Shown: positions 15,036-21,953, counted from the first letter of the stretch. The stretch: 21,953 nt of DNA from Christensenella sp. UBA7102 (GCA_002492415.1 DKYK01000010.1:23834-45786), one strand, 5' to 3'. A program made the numbers and translations. The notes: a model not told the origin generated them from the letters alone.

Positions 15036-15524
15036 TCAGCGGGGGATATTCTGCTGCTGGGGCGGAGGATTTTTGCCGCCGGCTGCGCGGTTGACCTCGA
15101 CGCGATTCCTGTGAACGTCGTCCAGCACACGGGAAAGGTGCTGCTCGACATTGCCCAGCACGTCATTGAGATAGCGGGTGCAGCTGTCCGCCTCCTCGTC
15201 TGCCTGAGCCATAGCTTCGTTCACGATGGCGTTGGCACGGCGCTGAGCCTCCTGCACGATGGCATGGGTGCTGACCATCTGCTCAAACTGCTGGCGAGCA
15301 TCGGCCAGGATCTGCTCGGCCTGGTTCTGCGCGTCGGCCAGGATCTGCTCGCGGTCACGCACGATCACCTCGGCGTCCTTGACGTCGTCCGGAAGCGACA
15401 CGCGCAGCTCACTGACGATGTCCAGACACTTTTCCACATCGACAAGCCGCTTTCCTGTCAGCGGCACGGAGGCGGATTTGCTCAGTTCTTCGTCCAAATA
15501 TTCCAAAAGCGCCATCAGATTCAT
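15036..15524 (-). CDS. Coiled-coil protein of the coaD operon, function unknown
   Basis: A 162-residue protein I cannot assign to a function. Residues about 45-130 are a charged, Gln/Ala-rich helix with repeated units resembling EQILADAQNQAEQILADARQ, like the stalk of ATP synthase subunit b or DivIVA-family coiled coils. The N-terminus MNLMALLEYLDEELSKS resembles short targeting segments, and the tail is Pro/Gln-rich (PPPQQQ). Similar proteins in Clostridia are often labelled ATPase, but no nucleotide-binding motif is visible here. Its ATG overlaps the coaD stop as ATGA, so it is translationally coupled. Position beside ylbJ and coaD suggests a cell-envelope or division role, which is inference only. 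Confidence 0.8.
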   Translation of the reverse strand: MNLMALLEYLDEELSKSASVPLTGKRLVDVEKCLDIVSELRVSLPDDVKDAEVIVRDREQILADAQNQAEQILADARQQFEQMVSTHAIVQEAQRRANAIVNEAMAQADEEADSCTRYLNDVLGNVEQHLSRVLDDVHRNRVEVNRAAGGKNPPPQQQNIPR

Positions 15525-16021
15525 GATTGTACTTCTCCTTTCGGGCTTGACGATTCCTGCAGCGTGTACGCCACAGCGGGCGGCACAAGCATCGAAACAT
15601 CCCCGCCCAGCGCAAAGATATTGCGGACCAGCGACGAGCTGACGCCGCCGTGCTCCGGGCGCGCCGGAAAAAACAGCGTCTCGATCTCCGGCTCCATATA
15701 GTGATAGCCTGCCGCAAGCGCGGACTCGTATTCAAAGTCCGTTACGGAGCGCAGGCCGCGCGCAATCACCTGAGCGCCCACCCGGCGCGCAAGCTCCACC
15801 GTCGCGCCGTCATGCGCGCACACGGTCACGTTGCCAAGCTGCGCCGTGGATTCACGGATGCCGCGCAACCGTGCCTCCACCGGAAGAAAGCCCCTCTTGT
15901 CCGGGTTGTGCAGCACGCCCACCACGACTTGGTCATAGAGGCGGGAAAGCCGTTCGATGAGGTCCAGATGCCCCACGGTCAGGGGATCAAAGGAACCGGG
16001 ATACAGCGCGATGCGTTTCAT
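15521..16021 (-). CDS. coaD: Phosphopantetheine adenylyltransferase
   Basis: Fourth step of coenzyme A synthesis: joins 4'-phosphopantetheine and ATP to dephospho-CoA. The 166-residue protein begins MKRIALYPGSFDPLTVGHLD, with the nucleotidyltransferase T/HxGH motif at His18 preceded by Val-Gly. IARGLRSVTDFEYE binds phosphopantetheine, and GGVSSSLVRNIFALGGDVS is the ATP-binding ISSS-like motif. Length is normal. It starts 3 bases after rsmD and overlaps the next gene by 4, so the three genes form a compact operon. The rsmD-coaD pair is widely conserved in Bacillota (ylbH-ylbI). Confidence 0.98.
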   Translation of the reverse strand: MKRIALYPGSFDPLTVGHLDLIERLSRLYDQVVVGVLHNPDKRGFLPVEARLRGIRESTAQLGNVTVCAHDGATVELARRVGAQVIARGLRSVTDFEYESALAAGYHYMEPEIETLFFPARPEHGGVSSSLVRNIFALGGDVSMLVPPAVAYTLQESSSPKGEVQS

Positions 16022-16024
16022 GCA

Positions 16025-16567
16025 CTAGGTCCTTTCCATAAAATGCAGCAGCGATTTGCCGTAGCGGCGCTGATCGGTCAGCGCAAAACCCTCGGGCACG
16101 TCAAAGCCCTCGTCGGCTGCCGTTTCGGCGCAGATGCACCCGTCATCTGCGAGCAGACCGCCCGCCGCAATGCCGCGCAGTGCCTCCTCCACCATCCCTT
16201 TATGATAGGGAGGATCGAGGAAAATCAGATCAAACTGCCGGCCGGCCAGTTGGGCCAGCGCCTCCCGCGCCTCGCAGCACAGCAGCTGCGCGCGGCCGCG
16301 CACGCGCACCGCGTCGATGTTCTGTTCGATGACCGCGCACGCTTCGGGGGAATGGTCGCACAGCACGGCGCCCGCCGCCCCCCGCGACAGCGCCTCCAGC
16401 GCCAGCGCGCCCGAGCCTGCGAACAGATCCAGCACCTGTGCGTCAAAGACCCGCGTCTGCAGGATGTTGAACAGCGCCTCGCGCGTGCGGTCCAGCGTGG
16501 GACGGGTATTATCTCCCAGCAGCGCAACCAGTTTTCTCCCTCTGGCCTGCCCGGATATGATCCTCAT
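16025..16567 (-). CDS. rsmD: 16S rRNA (guanine966-N2)-methyltransferase RsmD
   Basis: Methylates G966 of 16S rRNA using S-adenosylmethionine. The 180-residue protein starts MRIISGQARGRKL, has RPTLDRTREALFNIL, the SAM-binding motif VLDLFAGSGALALEALSRGA, and the catalytic motif LDPPY near residue 119. I chose the ATG at 16567 because AGGAGG lies 6 bases upstream; the in-frame ATG two codons earlier abuts that site and is unlikely. First gene of rsmD-coaD-coiled-coil protein, with a promoter at 16604-16632. Confidence 0.97.
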   Translation of the reverse strand: MRIISGQARGRKLVALLGDNTRPTLDRTREALFNILQTRVFDAQVLDLFAGSGALALEALSRGAAGAVLCDHSPEACAVIEQNIDAVRVRGRAQLLCCEAREALAQLAGRQFDLIFLDPPYHKGMVEEALRGIAAGGLLADDGCICAETAADEGFDVPEGFALTDQRRYGKSLLHFMERT

Positions 16568-16603
16568 GGCCATCCTCCTCCGAATCAAACCTTAGGTTTT
16601 ATC

Positions 16604-16632
16604 ATCATACCACAAAATACGCACGGCCACAA
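16604..16632 (-). promoter_or_regulatory. Extended -10 promoter for rsmD-coaD
   Basis: On the minus strand TATGAT (16604-16609) is preceded by TGG, making an extended -10; TTGTGG (16627-16632) is a weak -35 at 17 bases. Transcription would start near 16597, about 30 bases before rsmD. The rest of 16633-16807 has no gene; it holds a 7-base-stem hairpin at 16697-16715 and homopolymer tracts. Confidence 0.55.
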
Positions 16633-16807
16633 TAAAAAACCGGCCAAAGCAGAAAAAAATCGTGCATAACCCGAGCAGCATGGGTCATACTAACTGTGCC
16701 GAAAGCGATTCGGCAGTATCGTTGGTCACTCCTCCTACTCTACACTTGGGGCGTTAGCCTCTCTTTTTTTGCTTTTGGGGGAATTTGCACAATGCCGGAT
16801 AAACGAG

Positions 16808-16837
16808 AGCGCCGCGCTTTGAATAAAGTGCGGCGCT
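16808..16837 (-). terminator. Terminator hairpin of the alr-containing operon
   Basis: AGCGCCGC.CTTT pairs with AAAG.GCGGCGCT (13 pairs, one a wobble) around GAAT or its complement. It starts 13 bases after the stop of the membrane-protein gene. U residues after it on the minus strand are sparse (CUCGUUUAUCC), so termination may be incomplete. Confidence 0.65.
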
Positions 16838-16850
16838 TTTGCAAGCCCTG

Positions 16851-17453
16851 TCAGGCGACGGTCTTCTTTTTGCGGCGACGGTTGACCTTGCGCCGTTTTT
16901 CGCGCTTGGCCTTTTCCATCTGCGCAACCTGACGTGCCCACATCTTAGGCCCAAAGAGATAGGCGACGCCGACGCAGGCAGGATAGACAAGCGACAGCGG
17001 CAAATAGAGATACGGCAGCGCGTCGCTCGTGTACTGGAACAGCCCCAGGAACTCGCCCAGGCACAGGCGGCTGGCAACGGTCAGCCACGTGGGGACATTG
17101 CCCGCAAAAAACAGCGCGATCACAGACAGCATAATGGCAGGGGCCGACGCGATGAGTCCGGCTGTGATGCCCTTTGCGGGGCGATACATGCGCTGGACTT
17201 CGGCGGGCTTGATCTGATAGCCGCGCTCAGCCTTCTGCTTTTCCATCAGCGCGGAGAACTTGCTGTCTCTCGCGCCGCGATTGAGGCCGTCGTAGATCGC
17301 CGCGGCGAGCACGAGCGCAGTGTAGACCACCGTCAGTAGAATGTTGAGCCACTCGTAATCGCCCATCAGCGACTGCACGAATACCATATTGATCAGAATC
17401 AACGTCGCCAGCATCAAAAACGAGGCGCCAGCGAACTTGAGCGTATCCTTCAT
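16851..17453 (-). CDS. Four-helix membrane protein with a strongly basic C-terminus, function unknown
   Basis: A 200-residue protein of unknown family. Four hydrophobic segments are visible: about 6-29 (FAGASFLMLATLILINMVF), 36-56 (ILLTVVYTALVLAAAIY), 103-125 (GLIASAPAIMLSVIALFF) and 147-172 (LPLSLVYPACVGVAYLFG). The loop between helices 2 and 3 is about 45 residues and charged. After helix 4 the tail is extremely basic, ending in KREKRRKVNRRRKKKTVA, which should lie in the cytoplasm and could touch nucleic acid or anionic lipid. The ATG at 17453 forms ATGA with the stop of the preceding gene. Last gene before the hairpin at 16808-16837. Confidence 0.82.
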   Translation of the reverse strand: MKDTLKFAGASFLMLATLILINMVFVQSLMGDYEWLNILLTVVYTALVLAAAIYDGLNRGARDSKFSALMEKQKAERGYQIKPAEVQRMYRPAKGITAGLIASAPAIMLSVIALFFAGNVPTWLTVASRLCLGEFLGLFQYTSDALPYLYLPLSLVYPACVGVAYLFGPKMWARQVAQMEKAKREKRRKVNRRRKKKTVA

Positions 17454-18004
17454 GTCGATCCTCCCATGCGCGTGACCCCCTGCGGGCTGATCAGCGCCGC
17501 CATGGGCACATCGCAGCGCCCAACGGGCACGGATTCTATCCTGCATTCAGTATAGCACACTCCGGCGCAAAATGCGTGAACTTTCGTTAAATATCTGTCG
17601 TAATACCCCTTGCCGTAGCCCAGCCTGCCGCCGTCCCCGTCAAAGGCCAGCCCGGGGCAGAGCACCAGGTCGATGCGCTGCGGGGGCACGGTCTCACCCA
17701 CTGGCTCCAGGATACCGAACGCGCCGGGCCTCAGGCTCTCCTCGCCCGTGCAGCGCACTGCGTCCATCCGTCCGTCCTCCCGACAGACGGGCAGGCAAAC
17801 GGCCTTGCCCTGCGCCAACGCGTGCTGCAGCACAGGGCGCACGTCCGCCTCGTTGCCAATGGGCATGTACAGCAGCACGCACTCCGCGCGGGCATATTCC
17901 GGCAGAGCCAGTATGTGCCCGCAAATGGCCGCGCTCTGCTGTGCGCGATTGGGAATAGCGCCGCGCACGCGCTTCATGCGCGCCCGCAGTTGCCGCTTAT
18001 CCAT
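17450..18004 (-). CDS. 5-formyltetrahydrofolate cyclo-ligase
   Basis: ATP-dependent conversion of 5-formyltetrahydrofolate to 5,10-methenyltetrahydrofolate, returning stored folate to one-carbon metabolism. The 184-residue protein starts with the basic helix MDKRQLRARMKRVR, has LLYMPIGNEADVRPVL (substrate side), VLCPGLAFDGDGGRLGYGKG and the ATP-binding block GYGKGYYDRYL at about 129-139. Length is normal for the YgfA/YqgN family. It overlaps alr by 8 bases upstream and the membrane-protein gene by 4 downstream, so it is translationally coupled on both sides. Confidence 0.94.
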   Translation of the reverse strand: MDKRQLRARMKRVRGAIPNRAQQSAAICGHILALPEYARAECVLLYMPIGNEADVRPVLQHALAQGKAVCLPVCREDGRMDAVRCTGEESLRPGAFGILEPVGETVPPQRIDLVLCPGLAFDGDGGRLGYGKGYYDRYLTKVHAFCAGVCYTECRIESVPVGRCDVPMAALISPQGVTRMGGST

Positions 18005-19100
18005 GGAGCCACACCCGCGGCACGCGGCGCGAGATGCCCGTCATGATCTCGTAGGGAATGGTGTCCGCAAGGCCCGCCAGCTCACAGGCGGTGATTTTCT
18101 CCCCGCCCTGCGCCCCCAGCAGCACCACTTCGTCGCCCTGGCGCACGGGAAGCCCTGTCACATCCAGCATCACCTGATCCATGCACACCGAGCCTACCAC
18201 GGGCACGCGCGTGCCATGCACCAGCGCGCAGGCTCTGTTGGAAAACGCGCGGCGGTAGCCGTCGGCATAGCCTACGGGAAGAGTCGCGATGCAGGTGGGA
18301 TGCTGCGCGGCAAAGCGCCTGCCGTAGCTGACAGTCTCCCCTCTTTGAATGGTTTTGACGAAGCTGACCTGCGTAACCCAGCGCATCGCGGACCGCACGG
18401 GCAGCTGCTCCAACGCATCCACGCCATACATCACAATGCCAGCGCGCACCATGTCGTAACGCGCCTGAGGATAACGCAGCGCCGCAGCCGACGCCGCCGC
18501 ATGGCGCGTCACGTTCAGCCCGTATTCCTCGATGATCTTGAGAAAGGCCGCGTACCGCGTGATCTGCTCCACGCCAAAGTCGCTGTCTGGCACGTCTGCG
18601 GTGGCAAAATGTGTCATCGCGCCGGTGACACGCACATTGGGGCACTGCGCGGCGGTGTCCAGCAGCGCGCGCAGTTCTCCCTCTGTGCGCACGCCGATGC
18701 GGTTCATACCGGTATCCAGCTTGATGTGCGCCTGCGCCGTGACGCCCAGAGATTTTGCCGCGTCTTGCATCGCCAGCAGCGTGTCGGGCTCGAACACCAC
18801 CTGTGTGATGCCGTTCTCCACCGCGGCGAATGCGCCTGAACCGTCGGTGGGCCCCAGCATGAGGATGGGCGCGTCAATGCCTGCCTCACGCAGTTCCATG
18901 CCTTCCTCGATCAGCGCCACCGCAAGGCCGCAGGCGCCCGCCTCCAGCGCGGCCTTGGCGCAGGGCACCGCACCGTGGCCGTAGGCGTCCGCCTTGACCA
19001 CGGCCAGCACCTTCGCGCCGCCCGCCGCTCCCTGAAACAGCGTGACGTTCTGCCGAATGGCCTCCAGATCGATCTCCAGCCGTGTATGTCTGATGGACAT
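17997..19100 (-). CDS. alr: Alanine racemase
   Basis: PLP enzyme that makes D-alanine for peptidoglycan. The 367-residue protein has the PLP lysine K36 in VLAVVKADAYGHGA. The opposing catalytic tyrosine is Y259 in ETVSYGRRF, followed by LPVGYADGYRR; the Met/Asp site VCMDQVMLDV is near 306-315. ATG 19100 is preferred, with GGAGG 10 bases upstream; a TTG two codons earlier is closer to that site (4 bases) and remains possible. It lies 50 bases after the histidine phosphatase gene and overlaps the folate gene by 8. I cannot tell the biosynthetic from a spore-associated racemase by sequence. Confidence 0.97.
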   Translation of the reverse strand: MSIRHTRLEIDLEAIRQNVTLFQGAAGGAKVLAVVKADAYGHGAVPCAKAALEAGACGLAVALIEEGMELREAGIDAPILMLGPTDGSGAFAAVENGITQVVFEPDTLLAMQDAAKSLGVTAQAHIKLDTGMNRIGVRTEGELRALLDTAAQCPNVRVTGAMTHFATADVPDSDFGVEQITRYAAFLKIIEEYGLNVTRHAAASAAALRYPQARYDMVRAGIVMYGVDALEQLPVRSAMRWVTQVSFVKTIQRGETVSYGRRFAAQHPTCIATLPVGYADGYRRAFSNRACALVHGTRVPVVGSVCMDQVMLDVTGLPVRQGDEVVLLGAQGGEKITACELAGLADTIPYEIMTGISRRVPRVWLHG

Positions 19101-19150
19101 GTGCAATTTTCCTCCCGGAACACAACATTTTTCTCAGATACACCGATGCG

Positions 19151-19741
19151 TCAGGCGTTCCAGCGCGTCAGCTGGGCAAAGCCATCCACGTAATCGATGG
19201 CAGACAGACTGCCCGGCGCGCAGGCGAAGCGGTAGGCTCCTGCAGCGCCCAGCCCCAGCGCGTGCGAAGCGATGGAGCACAGCACCGAGTGATGCGATAC
19301 GATGAGCAACACGGGCGCGCCCTCATTTTCGTCCAACACACGTTCGTACGCCTCGACCACGCGTTCATGAAAGGCGGACACGCTCTCGCCGCCAGGCGCT
19401 GCGCCGTCGGGCTGGGCAAACTGTGCCCAAGCGGCCTCCTCCGCGTGGCAGAGGGCGCGGCTCTTGCCGTTCCAGTCGCCAAAGTCGCGCTCGGAGAGGC
19501 CCGGCTCCACCTGGATCTGGGGCGGCAGCCGCAGCAGGCGCGCCGTCTGTACGCAGCGCACCAGCGGCCCGGAGACGATGGCATCCACCCGCATGCGCGA
19601 GAGTCGGTGCGCTGCGCTCTGGGCGGCGTTGCGGCCCGCTTCGGTCAGCGCGGTATCAGTGCGGCCCAGAAAGGCGTCGGGCGCGGGGGTGTCGGCTTCG
19701 CCATGCCGCAGCAGAATCACAGTGCGTACATCAGACATCAT
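19151..19741 (-). CDS. Histidine phosphatase (phosphoglycerate mutase-like) family protein
   Basis: Branch of the histidine phosphatase superfamily, probably a small-molecule phosphatase. The 196-residue protein has the phospho-histidine motif LRHGE (H13), R62 in SGPLVRCVQTA, the acid E84 in LSERDFGDWNGK, and the second catalytic His150 in IVSHHSV. This is a complete active site. The LSERDFGxW block is typical of PhoE/CobC-like members rather than glycolytic mutase, but no cobalamin genes are nearby, so the substrate is open. Two adjacent ATG codons (19741, 19738) could both start it; AAAGGA lies upstream. It starts 24 bases after the esterase stop. Confidence 0.9.
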   Translation of the reverse strand: MMSDVRTVILLRHGEADTPAPDAFLGRTDTALTEAGRNAAQSAAHRLSRMRVDAIVSGPLVRCVQTARLLRLPPQIQVEPGLSERDFGDWNGKSRALCHAEEAAWAQFAQPDGAAPGGESVSAFHERVVEAYERVLDENEGAPVLLIVSHHSVLCSIASHALGLGAAGAYRFACAPGSLSAIDYVDGFAQLTRWNA

Positions 19742-19765
19742 GCACCATCCTTTCGGTCTGAAAAA

Positions 19766-21259
19766 TCAGAACGTCCTCTGGATAAACGCGGCCTGCTCCT
19801 TGCGCGGCACATCGCCCATGTGCGGCTGGGCGCTTAGCAGCATACACCGCTCATCGCCCATCTCGTGCTTGTCCCACGCCGGCATGCCCTCGCCGTTGGG
19901 ATCGCCAGTCTTGACGAAATTGGCCCAGTAGGTCATCATGGCCTCGGACGTCTGGTAGTCCTGCTCTCGCCACGGCCGCCAGCCGGTGTACAGCGTGCCA
20001 AACTGATACACCAACTCGGCGGAATGAAAGGGTCCCACCGTTGTGCCATCGGCGTTGGGCAGCGTCTGGGTAAAGGAGTAGAGATAGGCGTTCGCGCCGT
20101 GCTTCATCTGGTACTCCGCGGCGGCGCGCATGCCCGCAAAGGTGCGTGCGCTGCGCTCAAAGCTGACCACGCGGCCCGCCTCCTCGTTGTTCGCCGCCGG
20201 GAATGCGCTGCGGTATTCCTCCGCCTGATCGCCGTAACTCTCGGCGTTCTTGAGATAGTTCTCGTAATCGTCCGGCCGGGTCTCGTGCAGGCAATCCTCA
20301 TCACAGGTGCAGCCCATGAGCACGTTGACCACGTTCTGCCGCCCCGCCGCAAAGCGCTCCGCGTAAGGTTCCTCGATGATGCGACCATCCAGTATGGGGC
20401 GGAAGGGGATGCCATATTCATCCGTCGCCTCCATGATCTGCTGCGGTGTGCAGCGGCGCATTTCCTCCAGGCTGCTGCAGCCCAGCGCTTTCTGCAGCCG
20501 CAGACCGTTCTCCTCCGCCTCGCGCAGCGAGGTTCCCACACCCGCAGCGCCCACGCGCCCAAACGCCGAACCACTCTGGCAGATGGCGCCGCGGAACAGC
20601 CCGCGCGTGCGTCCCGCGCTCAGCATCGCCATGACCGACATGGAGCCCGCACTCTGCCCGTCGATGGTGACCTGGTCCGGGTTTCCGCCAAAGGCCGCGA
20701 TGTTATCGCGCACCCACTCCAGCGCCGCCGCCTGATCCATAAACGCATAGTTGCCCGAAGCGCCGCCCTGCTCGCGCGTCAGCTCCGGGTGCGCCATGAA
20801 GCCCAGCGCGCCCAGGCGGTAGTTGATGGTCACCACTACGATGCCCTTGGCCGCAAGCGCGTCGCCGATGAACTGCAGCGCACCGCCGGAACCCTCGCGG
20901 AAGCCGCCGCCGTGGATCCACACGTACACGGGCAGCTGCTCGCCGGGCTTTGCGGGCGTCCAGACGTTGAGCGCAAGCCCCTGCGCCTCATCCATCACCT
21001 TTTCGTTGGGATAGAACTCCACTTGGTAGAAGGAGCCTTTAGGCAGCGTGACCTGCGGGCAATCCGGCGCATACCGGGTCGCGTCGCGCACGCCGTCCCA
21101 GGGCGTCACGGGCCGGGGCGCGCGCCAGCGATATGCGCCCACCGGCGCCTCTGCGTACGGAATGCCCAGAAACGCCCACACGCCGGGGTTGCGTTCGCAC
21201 TGCTTGCCCTGCAGTTTTCCGCTGCTTATGGTTGCCACGCCGTTGCTCTGTGCAAACAT
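19766..21259 (-). CDS. Type-B carboxylesterase/lipase family enzyme
   Basis: Alpha/beta-hydrolase of the carboxylesterase B family, 497 residues, hydrolysing carboxylic esters of unknown identity. Visible features: FLGIPYAEAPVGAYRW near the N-terminus; oxyanion hole HGGGF at 116-120; nucleophile Ser203 in GQSAGS; probable acid Glu321 in the CDED segment; and catalytic His412 in GPFHSAEL. No signal peptide is seen, so it is cytosolic, unlike the secreted eukaryotic relatives. ATG 21259 is chosen: AAGGAGG lies 8 bases upstream and the predicted transcription start is near 21295, so a longer start at 21292 is unlikely. It is the first gene of the operon that ends with the membrane protein at 16851. 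Confidence 0.93.
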   Translation of the reverse strand: MFAQSNGVATISSGKLQGKQCERNPGVWAFLGIPYAEAPVGAYRWRAPRPVTPWDGVRDATRYAPDCPQVTLPKGSFYQVEFYPNEKVMDEAQGLALNVWTPAKPGEQLPVYVWIHGGGFREGSGGALQFIGDALAAKGIVVVTINYRLGALGFMAHPELTREQGGASGNYAFMDQAAALEWVRDNIAAFGGNPDQVTIDGQSAGSMSVMAMLSAGRTRGLFRGAICQSGSAFGRVGAAGVGTSLREAEENGLRLQKALGCSSLEEMRRCTPQQIMEATDEYGIPFRPILDGRIIEEPYAERFAAGRQNVVNVLMGCTCDEDCLHETRPDDYENYLKNAESYGDQAEEYRSAFPAANNEEAGRVVSFERSARTFAGMRAAAEYQMKHGANAYLYSFTQTLPNADGTTVGPFHSAELVYQFGTLYTGWRPWREQDYQTSEAMMTYWANFVKTGDPNGEGMPAWDKHEMGDERCMLLSAQPHMGDVPRKEQAAFIQRTF

Positions 21260-21301
21260 GTCTTTGTCCTCCTTGCATTGCAAAGCTTTCATTATACTCG
21301 T

Positions 21302-21330
21302 ATTCTATTCCCATCGCGTCCGTTTGTCAA
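21302..21330 (-). promoter_or_regulatory. Sigma-A promoter for the esterase-alr operon
   Basis: On the minus strand TTGACA (21325-21330) is exact and TAGAAT (21302-21307) matches 5 of 6, with a 17-base spacer. The start near 21295 gives a leader of about 36 bases ahead of the esterase ATG. Confidence 0.82.
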
Positions 21331-21437
21331 ACCCCGCAGCCCTTCTCCAGGGCCGGCGCCGCAAGGATTATAAGGCAAGCAAACTTGTACACTATGGGGA
21401 GCAGTCCCAGGCGATGCCGGAAGCAAAGCGAATTCAA

Positions 21438-21462
21438 CCATCGCTATCCACAGAGCTTCCTC
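21438..21462. repeat. Direct repeat, copy 1
   Basis: These 25 bases match 21834-21858 at 22 positions, in the same orientation, 396 bases apart. On the minus strand both encode a similar peptide (EEALWIAM here, EEVLWAAM in copy 2), so they look like remnants of one duplicated coding segment. Confidence 0.6.
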
Positions 21463-21603
21463 GCTCTGGGCTTGCTGCAGGCTGGCGGTCTCGGTTTCCA
21501 GCCGCTCTTTCTCTGCGGCGATTTTCTCATCCGTCTCGTTGGTATCTCCCAGCAGCCCCCATCGGTTTTCCAGGGAGAGCGATACGGGATGGTACAGCGC
21601 AAC

Positions 21604-21637
21604 AAAAAAAGAGAGCGATGTCGGTAGCATCACTCTC
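21604..21637 (-). terminator. Intrinsic terminator-like hairpin with U7 tract
   Basis: On the minus strand GAGAGTGATG pairs with CATCGCTCTC (10 pairs, one wobble) around a 7-base loop and runs directly into seven T. This is the best intrinsic terminator shape in the window. It would stop transcription entering from the right and protect the esterase promoter, but it also lies inside the ORF remnant. Confidence 0.7.
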
Positions 21638-21712
21638 CCCGCCAACCCCGTATACGGCGCTCATGTTGCTCCTGAGCATTGAACTATTCTTCGTTGCGGT
21701 CAAAGCACTAAT

Positions 21713-21741
21713 ATAATATGATTTTAGCGTTGTTTAATCAA
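21713..21741 (-). promoter_or_regulatory. Possible promoter in the AT-rich patch
   Basis: On the minus strand TTGATT (21736-21741) and TATTAT (21713-21718) are 17 bases apart (4 of 6 and 5 of 6 matches). A start near 21705 would give a transcript of about 100 bases ending at the terminator-like hairpin at 21604-21637. The AT-rich surroundings raise the chance of a coincidental match. Confidence 0.4.
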
Positions 21742-21833
21742 TATCAAACCAGTGCAATCCCCTACTCAATCTCAGCGGCGTACACAAACATAAGCGTTAA
21801 ATAAGTACGAAACTTATATCTCAGGAACTCACC

Positions 21834-21858
21834 CCATCGCTGCCCACAGAACTTCCTC
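21834..21858. repeat. Direct repeat, copy 2
   Basis: Diverged copy of 21438-21462. On the minus strand its reading frame stops soon after the shared peptide. The stretch from here to the window end (21859-21953) shows no gene I can support. Confidence 0.6.
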
Positions 21859-21953
21859 TCTATTCTGTCCTCAGCCCCTCCAGAACCCCTTTCCCGTTTC
21901 CGCATTCGGCGGATGCGCCCTGTAAGGTGGACATTTCTCGTTCCTTAATTTTG

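Larger units (their letters stand above)
21292..21664 (-). pseudogene. Frameshifted ORF remnant, family not recognised
   Basis: An ORF of 117 codons (21292-21645) lacks a proper start. A different frame, starting at ATG 21664 with AGGAG 4 bases upstream, reads MSAVYGVGGESDATDIALFF. Removing one T from the T7 tract at 21604-21610 joins it to VALYHPVSLSLENRWGLLGD in the first ORF. The following 50 residues are a charged helix (EKIAAEKERLETETASLQQA) ending near QSEEALWIAMVEFALLP; after that the sequence looks random. The stop lies inside the esterase promoter region. Decay of a foreign gene, a homopolymer sequencing error, or transcript slippage would each explain the break. I know no family for it. 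Confidence 0.35.

Noticed and set aside
16697..16715. TGCCGAA/TTCGGCA hairpin upstream of the rsmD promoter
   Set aside because: Seven pairs with no nearby transcript end or gene start that would give it a role; considered as part of a riboswitch but no conserved aptamer pattern was seen.
21870..21895. AAGGGGTTCTG on the minus strand resembles a block in the 12686-13015 repeat
   Set aside because: The match is only about 11 bases and the flanks and hairpins do not follow, so it is not a third copy.

Overview
The window looks like a chromosomal housekeeping segment from a GC-rich member of the Bacillota (Clostridia). Evidence: the order rnc-smc-ftsY after plsX-acpP; DUF177 (ylbN)-rpmF; a ylbJ-type sporulation membrane protein; the fermentative pta-ackA pair; and strong AGGAGG-type ribosome binding sites with Bacillota-like sigma-A promoters. 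No CRISPR array, rRNA, tRNA or intact transposase was recognised.

Region 1 (1-9017, all minus strand, read right to left). A promoter with both hexamers in perfect consensus (8989-9017) drives ylbN(DUF177)-rpmF. A hairpin at 8195-8229 separates these from two tandem Cof-type HAD phosphatases; the second carries an extra cysteine-rich CPCC zinc domain. A second promoter (6193-6221) precedes plsX-acpP-rnc-smc-ftsY (ftsY runs off the left edge). The 137-base acpP-rnc gap holds two long hairpins just ahead of the RNase III gene, a candidate self-processing site.

Region 2 (9193-12692). pta-ackA on the minus strand is divergent from tmcAL on the plus strand. TmcAL uses acetate, the product of Pta-AckA.

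Region 3 (12693-16850). tmcAL and a patatin-like lipase (ylbK type) converge on a roughly 330-base imperfect palindrome: two diverged copies of one structured repeat, tail to tail. Then come ylbJ (plus) and rsmD-coaD-coiled-coil protein (minus). With ylbN-rpmF this is the Bacillus subtilis ylbH-coaD-ylbJ-ylbK-(ylbL)-ylbM-ylbN-rpmF neighbourhood, rearranged, with pta-ackA inserted and ylbL absent.

Region 4 (16851-21330, minus strand). A tightly packed run: type-B carboxylesterase, histidine phosphatase, alanine racemase, 5-formyltetrahydrofolate cyclo-ligase and a four-helix membrane protein. A promoter lies at 21302-21330 and a terminator hairpin at 16808-16837.

Region 5 (21331-21953). No intact gene. 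It holds a frameshifted ORF remnant with a T7 tract and terminator-like hairpin, a possible promoter, a diverged 25-base direct repeat and a locally AT-rich patch, suggesting decayed mobile or foreign DNA.

Best candidates for something new: the duplicated hairpin repeat between tmcAL and the patatin gene, where sequence changes keep the stems and GNRA loops; and the paired hairpins upstream of rnc.
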